From contig NW_003314261.1 in NCBI RefSeq assembly GCF_000143415.4, positions 372,001-436,000 of the forward strand: a stretch of 64,000 bases of DNA. The letters run 5' to 3'. The translations under genes were made by a program, and so were the position numbers. Under the pieces are notes generated by a model that had not been told where the DNA came from, made no database searches, and worked only from the letters and a program-made list of their open reading frames with translations. Source of the DNA: Selaginella moellendorffii. Its lineage: Eukaryota > Streptophyta > Lycopodiopsida > Selaginellales > Selaginellaceae. Positions 56,393-64,000 of the stretch are shown piece after piece. Position 1 is the stretch's first letter; each line of letters begins with the position of its first letter.

Positions 56393-57329
56393 GTAGCATG
56401 TTGTATTATACTTTGTAGAACCTATTGAGTTCTCCACTTGCGCTGGATTACGTGGCACCATGGCAAGGAGGCTGTCTTAGTCTTTCTTAGTCTTTTTGGC
56501 GAGATAGATAGCAAGAGCATTACTGTATCCTCTTTTCTATCTATCGTGGCCGCCTAGCTCCCTCACATTTTCTCACGTGGTATCAAATATTAGGGTAACT
56601 GTGAAGCGGTCAACAACAAGCCCGAGACAGATGACATGGACACAGATGATTTGGCAGGTGTCCGACGTGGCAGGAAGAACCAGTTTGTTAGAGAGGATTG
56701 GGCAATGGGACTTCTTGGGATGCAGCAGCAGGGGCAATAAAAGGCATGGTGGGAGCTAGGGCTGGGAGAGGATCAGTTTGGGAATGGCACTACAAGCTGG
56801 GGTGATCAAGATTTGAGCATACTGTAGTGTGAACTCTAGTAACCCTTGCCTGGAGATGAGGGGCACCTCATCACAGCTGGGCATGCTGGAATTTATTTGA
56901 GTTCCTTGTCACTTTCATTTTTTGTATAACTGAAGCATGTTTTTCTAGCTCGCTATGAAGGCCTGCACAAGTGACATGTGTGAAGGGCATGCATGGCCCA
57001 AGGGACTTTTTTGGCTAGGACAGCTAGTAGGTTTAGTTATGGGGTGGTTGGAGCTGCCACACATCCATTGAGCCAAGGAGGCCAGTGATGGGGGGTTCTT
57101 GGTGATCCATCCAAGGTGTTAAGGACATGCATCTAAAGGTTGGAGCCCTCTAGGAGCTGAGAACTAATTGGGCTAAGGAGGCCAGTGATGGGGGATCTTG
57201 GTGATCCACCTTAGGTGTTGGGGATGTGTATCAAAAGGTAGCCACAAACCATAGGAATATTCTAAGGATATTTTATTTTAAGGCTGTAATACCTAAGTTG
57301 GCTTAGGGTTTACTCTTTGTTTGTTTCAT
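56393..57329. other. Non-coding region with a 100-bp direct duplication
   Basis: 57,072-57,140 and 57,172-57,240 are near-copies (shared GGCCAGTGATGGGGG, TTGGTGATCCA, GGTGTT). The region precedes the Ty3/gypsy relic and may include its decayed 5' LTR. At 57,330 the sequence TTAGTATCAAAG resembles the initiator-Met primer-binding site TTGGTATCAGAG with two G-to-A changes. Confidence 0.4.
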
Positions 57330-60300
57330 TAGTATCAAAGTATGGTCAAGGAGTGGATATAGATCTTAATAAAGAGTATCATATTAATGATGATGGTTAT
57401 GATGAGGAGGAAGAATCTCTTGATGATGTCATTATATGGCAAGTTGCCAGATTTCTAAGATTTAGAATAATATTAAGGAGGTTAAGGATTTCATCAATGT
57501 TATCTTGCTTCACATGAACCCTCAAAGGTTGAAATAATCTTGCATTTGTGATTACCATTAGTATATCAAATATGCCAAGGATTATGGTAATGGAAGTTAT
57601 CACTAAATATTTGTGATAACTAGGAGGTTGATTCTTGGTTGGAATTGTGAGAAAGTTGCTAGTCTTACTACCTTTTTGAAGATAAAGTGAAGATTGAAGA
57701 AGTTTATAGGTCATACTTCTTTGTGGTAGAAGAACTACATCAAAGTTAATCCGAAGTCGATTTCTTAGAATGATTTGACAAAAGTTTTTCATGCTTCGTT
57801 AGAAGTGTGAAAAGGTTGATCTTATGAACTAGCTACTAGAGATTAAGCATGGGATTTTGTCTTTAAATGCATATACTCTCAAGTTCCATAATCTTTGTTT
57901 TAGTCCCACGGGCACTATAATGAGCTGCTAAACTTGCAATGTTTCATTAAAGGTTTAAGATTAGTGGATATGCAACAAAGATTTTCCAGCAATATTGATT
58001 GATGCTATTATTAAGGCTCAAATCTTTTCACCAAAACCATCAGTCAATTCTGGTCAATGGGATGGTCTATAGGGTAGTCAAGATGATGATTAGCCAACTA
58101 GTGCTTCATATTTGGGGAAGAAACAACAATTGTTATGTCATGGCTCAAAAAAGGGAAATAGCAATGAAACTAAGAAACCTCATTTGGAATAATGAAAGAA
58201 GGACAAAGTAGAAGGTAATTATTTTTGTTGCCAGAAAGTTAAACATCAAGGCAAGGATTATCCGCTTGTGAAGGGATTAAAGAATGTTAATGTGAATGTG
58301 GTGGATTCTATTGTAGATATGGCTTAAGCATCTACTATGGTAATTTTTCCACACCCCATAGTGAAAGTTCAAGAACTTAAGTCTTGAGTTTATATCAACT
58401 TTGTAAAGCTCAATGGTTCTATACACAATCAATTTGTGAAGGCCAAAAGGGACATTTAGGGTAATATAATTAATATTCTTTTTGATCCAGGTGCTACATA
58501 TGAGCTCTAAGGTGGTGAAAAAATTTAATTTTCTTATAGAAAAAAGCTCGGTAATCTATAAGATGGTTATGATAGATAGATATAGCACTTGTGTTTATAA
58601 TAAATAGGCTCCAAATGTTCTTTTGATGGTTTAGGGGATTCTCAACCATCCTTCATTCTAAGTTATAGATCTTAGCTGCACAGATGTTATTTTTGGGAAA
58701 GAATGGTTTTATAATAAAAATTTAAGGATTGAATAGGAGTATAATGTTCTACGTATCAAAATTTGTGGCATTGTGAAAGAGAATAATAATGATATTTCAT
58801 TAATTAGTGCTTTAGAGTTGGTGCATGAGATAGTTAGTTCTTTTGTGGTGTACTTGTTTTTTTTTTTCTAATAGATTATGTTTGATTTGGAGTACATTCA
58901 TTTGCATAAGGCTTGTGTGAACTAGATTCATGAGGAGTTCTTTGACGTATTTCCAGATGAGTTGTCTAATGGTTCCTTATGTGGAATTCAACATGGGTTC
59001 CTAAAGCTACTCTTTATTAAAGATAACTGACTTATACTAGTCTTGTTAAAGATGGGAGATTAATAGGTAGCTTCTTGAGTACCTTTGAAAGGGGTTACAG
59101 ATAACTAGAAGCCATCTTACTTACAGATAACCAAATCTCTTTAGGCTACTCCAATGGTGATGGTCAAGAAGAAAGATGATATATGGTGTCTTTGTATGAA
59201 CTATAAAGGATTGAATGATAAGAATAATGAAAAATATATTCCCAATCCTTCATATCAATGATTTACTTAATCATCTTTCTAGTGTTCAATATTTTTCAAA
59301 AATTGATTTGAGGTAAGGGTATCATCAAATTTATATCAAGCTAGAGGATGTTCCAAACATCACATTTCAAACAAAGATGGGTTATTATAAGTTTTTGGTA
59401 ATGCTGTTTTGTTTGACAAATGCCCTTGCAACTTTTCAGGGGTTGATGAATTAAGTTCTATACCCTTACCTAAGAAAGTTTGCAATTAATTGTTTTGATA
59501 ATATCCTATTATTTAACTTTTCAATGGAGGAATATGAGATGTATATATAAAATGTTTTGCAACTTTTAGGAGACAACAAGCTCTACTTAAAGTTATCTAA
59601 ATATGAGTTTTTCTTGGAGGAGATTGGATATCTTGGGCATTTAATTTCAATGCATGGAGTGAGAGTTGATTTAGCAAAAATCTAGGTCATAGTTGATTGG
59701 CCTATACTTTCGATAGTGCATGATTTTCGTAGTTTCCTTGGTATGGTTAAAGTTTTTTAAAGATTTGTGAAGGGCTTTCAGAGATAATAGCTCCCTTGAC
59801 TGATCTTCTCTAAAACATATCAAAACATGCTACTATTTGTAGTTGGGATGAAAAACATTAAGTGGCATTTTAGCTTTTGAAGCAGTGTTGTGTCTTTGCT
59901 CATGTGTTGAATATTTTGATCCTAAGAAGCTTTTTGTGGTCAAGATAAATGCGAGTGATTTTGCTATTGGGGCTGTCTTGCTTCAACTTGGGCATCCTTT
60001 CATGTATATGAGCCATAAGTTTGATGCCACATAGTGGAATTAGCTTACTCAAGATAAAGAGTTATATGTTATAATTGATGCTGTGAAGAAATGGAAATTA
60101 TACAATGATCTCTTAGATGAGTTTAAGGAGTTTACTAACTTTAACTCTTTTATCACTGATATTTGCACAAAGGTTTTTTTGAGAGATGCCTTTACAAATT
60201 TGAAGGGTTACAAGTTTGCATCATTCAAGATATAAGATAGAATCCTAGTGAAGAAGGGTCATGTAGTGGTTCTTTGTATTGACAAATTCATCAAGTATAT

Positions 60301-60735
60301 GTACCCAAGAACAAATGAGATAGCATCTTGATAGACTTTATCATTGGTTTGCCTAAGACCTTTCGAGAAAATGATGTTATTTAGGTTGTTATGGATTGTT
60401 TGACAAAATTAATTCACTTCTTCTTAGTGAAGATAATGATTAAAACTTTTGAATTTGCTCAATTATTTGTAAATCAGTTATTCAATCTCTATGATTTGCC
60501 AAGTAATATTGTAAATGACTGGGATCCCAAGTTCATGTCCTAGTTTTGGCAAATAGTCTTTGAGAAGCTACACACTAAGTTAAAAGTAATGGTGACTATT
60601 CACAATGGGCAAACAAAGCACATAAATCAGCTGTTAAAAGGTCTTTTGTGGGAAACTTAATTCAATAGAGAGTATAGGAAAAGTACTTACCTTGCTCATA
60701 AAAGTATTAATAATATATCTCCATTCATGGCAATG
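57330..60735 (+). mobile_element. Heavily mutated Ty3/gypsy LTR retrotransposon
   Basis: Domains occur in order on the plus strand. A zinc-knuckle-like gag end lies near 58,200-58,300. A protease-like segment with FDPGAT lies near 58,480. The RT region (about 59,150-59,680) shows VKKKDDIWCLCMNYKGLN, FSKIDLR then [49 protein letters not shown] and FRSFLGMVKVF. RNase H-like sequence follows, then integrase (about 60,330-60,640) with IDFIIGLPKTFREND, VVMDCLTKLIHFFLVK and FNLYDLPSNIVNDWDPKFMS. RT-RNaseH-IN order defines Ty3/gypsy. Many in-frame stops; it is inactive. No intact LTR was found. Confidence 0.88.
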
Positions 60736-60736
60736 T

Positions 60737-61076
60737 TGTAAATGACTAATTTTTCCATTATACTTTAATCACTTAATCGCACTTCCGACCACTTGGAGAA
60801 GTTTTATTCACAACCTCTATAAATTTTATTCCGGACTTGGGGTTTGCTATCCCCGAGAATGGCATCCATGCCACCCAACCTTTACACTTAGTCCAAGTGC
60901 TCCATTGTAAGCGACTAATTTTTCCATTTTACTTTAGTCATTTAACAGCACCTCCGACCACTTGGAGGAGTCTCACTCACAACCTCCGTAAGTCCTATTT
61001 TGGACTTGGGCTTACTAGCCTTGAGAATGGCATCCCCGCCACTCAACCTATGCACTTGGTCCAAGTGCTCCACGTG
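60737..61076 (+). repeat. Two tandem copies of a ~171-bp unit
   Basis: 60,737-60,907 and 60,908-61,076 align along their length (GACTAATTTTTCCATT, CCGACCACTTGGAG, CTCACAACCTC, GAGAATGGCATCC, GTCCAAGTGCTCCA). They flank the large inverted repeat on its left. Confidence 0.8.
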
Positions 61077-61099
61077 TCCGATCCCATGACCGACACCCC

Positions 61100-61910
61100 A
61101 AGGTACCACCAACATATCAGCCTGTTACGCTAAGGCCATGTCCATTCACCTTGGTCATAACGATGGTCTGACACCACCTACATCCCAGTCCTGTCACTCA
61201 AAAACTGGGCCATCCATCCACGAGTGATCATCCCAGATCCACTCCTTAGCATCCTTAAGATGCCCATAGACATGGGGATTAGCCTTCCTCAATATCTCCA
61301 TTCCAGTCCCCACCAAGTCCCTTTTTGTCCTTGGCCGTGCTCGCCAACACTGCCACTGGATCAAGGCCCACGGGCCCGACCACTAAGTCCCACTGTCCTC
61401 TAGGACTTCCTCCTTGTGTGACCATGTCCTTGGTCACCACACTAGAGGATTACTCCTCTTCCTTTCCACAGTCTGGGACTTTGGGACGACATTTCGGAAC
61501 ACCGTGGCCCTACGTGGGCCTCGTGGGTACTCTTCCTGCCTTTCGCCTTTAGGTGCTCTAGCCATGGGCTTAGAGCGAGGTTTCATTGAGCCACACCAGG
61601 TATCCAAGTAGGTAGTGCCACCCACACTTGGACTGGGAGCATCGGCTAGACGATCTCCCGGGGGAACTAGAGCCGGCTCTTGAACACTTCACCAAACTAC
61701 CCTGCTTGTCGATCCGTATTCACTCTAGTCTTGGACTTCCCAATGGTCAGTTCATCACCCAACACTGGGTCTGGCTTTCCTAGGCCAAACTGGCCTTTCC
61801 TGGCCAAATTGGCTCCACTGCAGTCCTCCCCCTTACTATACTTTTGGAGCTCACCAAACCCCCCAGGGTCTGGGAGACAAACACTTTGGGCTTTCACCCT
61901 CTCAGACTCA
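61100..61910 (+). repeat. Left arm of a large inverted repeat
   Basis: Pairs with the reverse complement of 63,185-64,000. Anchors in order include TTACGCTAAGGCCATG, AGATCCACTCCTTAGCATCC, AACACTGCCACTGGATC, CCCGACCACTAAGTCCCA, and TTTGGGCTTTCACCC at the inner end. The arm is about 0.8 kb and diverged by substitutions and small indels. Confidence 0.85.
61434..61625 (-). pseudogene. gag-like ORF, left arm
   Basis: 63 codons beginning MGGTTYLDTWCGSMKPRSKP and continuing MARAPKGERQEEYPRG. The right arm encodes a close relative (63,475-63,663). Position between an LTR/PBS and the rest of an element suggests a gag-like start, but no domain is recognisable and the frame closes early. Confidence 0.4.
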
Positions 61911-62465
61911 AACTCGGACTCGGACTTGGACTTGGACTCGGACTCGGACTCGGACTCGGACTCGGCCTCGGCCTCGGCCTCAGTCTCGGTCTCAGTCCCG
62001 ATCTCGGTCTCGGTCTTGGTCTCGGTCTTAGTCTCGGTCTCGGTCTTGGTCTCGGTCTCGGTCTCGGACTCCATCTCGGGTCCTTCTCGGACTCCATCTC
62101 GGATTCCATCCCGGGTCCATCTTGGACTCCATCTTGGACTCCGTCTCGGTCCATCTCGGACTCCATCTCGGACTCCGTCACGGTCCACCTCGGACTCCGT
62201 CTCGGACTCCATCTCGGACTTCGTCTCGGACTCCATCTCGGACTCCGTCTTGGACTCCGTCTCAGACTCCGTCTTGGACTCCGTCTCGGACTCCGTCTTG
62301 GACTCCGTCTCGGACTCCGTCTTGGACTCCGTCTCAGTCCACCTCGGACTCCATCTCGGACTCTGTCTTGGTCCACCTCGGACTCCATCTTGGACTCCAT
62401 CTTGGACTCCGTCTCGGTCCACCTCGGACTCCATCTCAGACTCCACTTCGGGTCCATCTCGGACA
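61905..62465. repeat. Minisatellite: 6-bp then 12-bp tandem units
   Basis: First about 150 bp of hexamers (CGGACT, CGGCCT, CGGTCT variants), then about 400 bp of 12-bp units of the form TCGGACTCCGTC / TCGGACTCCATC. Units of 6 and 12 bp preserve frame, so long open frames exist on both strands (for example 61,680-62,600 plus and 62,479-61,697 minus). These encode Ser-Asp, Ser-Glu or Arg-Ser type repeats as a by-product of the repeat. Confidence 0.9.
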
Positions 62466-62607
62466 CTTCCACGTGTCATGTGTTGGTCCTTTTGGGTCCC
62501 TTTTTGGAGCCTCGCTTATTGCTCGCTTCATGCTCGTTCCTTGAGCACTTCGTTGGGAGTTCCACTCCCGCTCTCAACCTCTCAAGTTGGAGCCTTTTAG
62601 TCCAAAT

Positions 62608-62801
62608 TGTAAGCAACCAAAGGGAACGACTCGAGAGACGATCCATAGGGGTTCAAATATAGAGGGAAAGGGCCCATGAATAAGAGTGCACCCCCTTTCC
62701 AAACAGTTAAGGGTCTTGGGATATTTGGGGTTAAGCGTCCTTGGGTTTGAATAGTACTGGGTTGGGTGACCTCCCGGGAAGTCCAAACTCAGGAGCTTAC
62801 A
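62608..62801 (+). mobile_element. LTR carrying 5S rRNA-derived sequence (Cassandra-like)
   Basis: 194 bp bounded by TGTAAGC and its inverse GCTTACA, as expected of an LTR (TG...CA). Positions 62,730-62,784 match the 3' half of plant 5S rRNA at about 47 of 55 bases by my alignment. The match covers the box A region (GTTAAGCGTCCTTGGG), the intermediate element (AGTACT) and box C (TTGGGTGACCTCCCGGGAAG). A PBS follows 2 bp after the LTR. The 5' half of 5S is not recognisable. Cassandra elements carry 5S RNA and its Pol III promoter in their LTRs (established knowledge). I see no partner LTR in the window. Confidence 0.82.
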
Positions 62802-62803
62802 TT

Positions 62804-62814
62804 TGGTATCAGAG
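62804..62814 (+). other. Primer-binding site for initiator tRNA-Met
   Basis: TGGTATCAGAG directly after the LTR end plus TT; this is the standard plant retroelement PBS complementary to the 3' end of initiator tRNA-Met. It sets the orientation of the element as rightward. Confidence 0.85.
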
Positions 62815-63009
62815 AGGTCTCGGGTCCGACTCTGTTGGTTGGCTAGGGGAATCGCACCACATGTTGATTGACATCTGGCTGGTCCAGTTTGCTCCCGCTG
62901 GGCTCGACCCGAGGGGTAGGTGTGAGACACAAAATCCCTAGGCCCCAAAATGGAGCCGGAAGGGCGCCACGTGGTAGTGGCCGAAGCGAGAGCCAAACAA
63001 GCGTCGAAA

Positions 63010-63180
63010 TGGAGTCCGAGATGGACCCGAGATGGAGTCCGAGATGGAGTCCGAGATGGACCCGAGATGGAGTCCGAGATGGAACCGGGACTGAGATCAA
63101 GTCCGAGACCGAATCCGAAGTCGGATCCGAAATCGGATCCGAGATCGAGCCAGAGACTAAGTCCAAATACTAATACGGGT
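63010..63180. repeat. Right-arm minisatellite (inverse of 61,905-62,465)
   Basis: Units GGAGTCCGAGAT and GGACCCGAGAT, then hexamer-like CCGAGA/TCCGAA variants; the reverse complement of the left array in the same outward order, but about one third as long. Confidence 0.85.
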
Positions 63181-63184
63181 CAAG

Positions 63185-64000
63185 GGGTGAAAGCCCAAAG
63201 CGTGCGTCTCCCAGGGGGGGTTCCAAAAGTATAGTAGGGAGAGTGTGGGGGTTGGAGCCCAGTGGAGCCAGTTTGGCCAGGAAGGGCCAGTTTGGCCCAG
63301 GAAAGGCCAGTTGGGCCCAGGAAGGCCAGACCCAGTGTTGGGTGATGAGCTGACCACTGGGAAGTCCAAGACTAGAGTGAATACGGACCGACAAGCGGGG
63401 TAGCTTGGTGAAGTGTTCAAGAGCCGGCTCTAGTTCCCCCGGGAGATCGACTGGCCGATGCTCCCAGTCCAAGTGTGGGTGGCACTACCTACTTGGATAC
63501 CAGGCGTGGCTCAACGGAACCTCGCTCTAAGCCCATGGCTAGAGCACCTAAGGGCAGAAGGCGAGGAGAGTACCCAGGTGGCTCGCGTAAGGCCACGGTG
63601 TTCCGAAATGTTGTCCCAAAGGCCCAGACTGTGGAAAGGAGGAGGAGCAGTCCTCTGGGGTAATGACCAAGGACACAGTCGTGTGGTGAGGAAGTCCCAG
63701 AGGACCGTGGGACTTAGTGGTCGGGCCTGTGGGTCTCGATCCAGTGGCAGTGTTGGCAAACACAGCCAGGGGCAGAAAGGGACTTAGTGGGGACTGACAG
63801 AGGGATATTGGGGAAGGCTATTCCCCTTGTCGGTGGGCATCCTAGGGATGCTAAGGAGTGGATCTGAGATGACCACTCACGGATGGTTTGCCTAGTCTTG
63901 GAGAGCCAAGACGGTGATGCAAGTGGTATTGGACTACCAGTGTGGCAAAGGTGATTGGGCATGGCCTTAGCGTAACGGGCTGCTATGTCGGGTGTACCTT
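63185..64000 (-). repeat. Right arm of the large inverted repeat
   Basis: Reverse complement of 61,100-61,910. The window ends at the position matching 61,100, so the arm may continue beyond 64,000. Confidence 0.85.
63475..63663 (+). pseudogene. gag-like ORF, right arm
   Basis: 62 codons beginning MGGTTYLDTRRGSTEPRSKP and continuing MARAPKGRRRGEYPGG; homologous to the left-arm ORF over its whole length. It lies downstream of the LTR and PBS in the same orientation. It is too short to assign to a family. Confidence 0.4.

Noticed and set aside
61905-62465. CRISPR-like array
   Set aside because: Units are contiguous 6- and 12-bp repeats without spacers, in a eukaryotic repeat region.
61680-62662. 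Real protein genes on both strands in the minisatellite
   Set aside because: Open frames are a by-product of repeat units whose length is a multiple of three; composition is dipeptide-like and there is no flanking gene structure.

Overview
The window is plant nuclear DNA, most likely from a lycophyte such as Selaginella (inference). The evidence is very short spliceosomal introns (about 45-80 nt), several pentatricopeptide-repeat (PPR) genes, a U2 snRNA gene with plant-type promoter elements, plastid-targeted proteins (fibrillin/plastoglobulin, Rubisco-LSMT-like methyltransferase), and decayed plant retroelements. Ten multi-exon gene models could be resolved to exact splice sites; frames stay open across all junctions.

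Layout. 1-9,508: a tandem array of STP-type monosaccharide transporter genes (three intact models, several fragments) facing a convergent fibrillin-1 gene. The 3' end of the fibrillin gene was copied along with the transporter each time the array grew. 9,509-11,247: AT-rich spacer. 11,248-13,458: NUP43 nucleoporin and a PLATZ zinc-binding protein. 13,459-17,099: low-information DNA with an unrecognised gene-like region. 17,100-18,533: a GARP/HHO (NIGT1-like) transcription factor. 18,534-24,726: a graveyard of diverged repeats, a PPR-DYW fragment, an unrecognised reverse-strand gene remnant and a broken GMC oxidoreductase. 24,727-27,374: AT-rich spacer. 27,375-29,411: an intact DYW-class PPR gene. 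29,521-30,160: a collapsed copy of the UPL/PPR intergenic block found at about 48-51 kb. 31,599-32,025: a Penelope-like reverse transcriptase remnant. 32,045-33,536: an unrecognised three-exon gene. 33,537-36,611: AT-rich spacer with a GA-rich satellite.

36,612-56,392 is the gene-dense core. It holds an LSMT-like SET methyltransferase, a tRNA-derived SINE, a U2 snRNA gene, a CYP21-type membrane cyclophilin, a PPR gene, an 11-exon UPL1/2-like HECT ubiquitin ligase, a second long PPR gene, a second SINE copy, a LINE remnant, and a CDC20 activator of the anaphase-promoting complex. 56,393-64,000 is repeat territory: a heavily mutated Ty3/gypsy element, then a large inverted repeat. At its centre is a 194-bp LTR that carries the 3' half of a 5S rRNA gene and is followed by an initiator-tRNA-Met primer-binding site (Cassandra-like).

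There is no operon logic here. Genes are separate eukaryotic units, and the notable relations are structural: tandem duplication with a shared breakpoint, convergent neighbours, SINEs close to gene starts, and head-to-head retroelement copies. Exon coordinates are my own manual splicing and have not been tested against transcripts.
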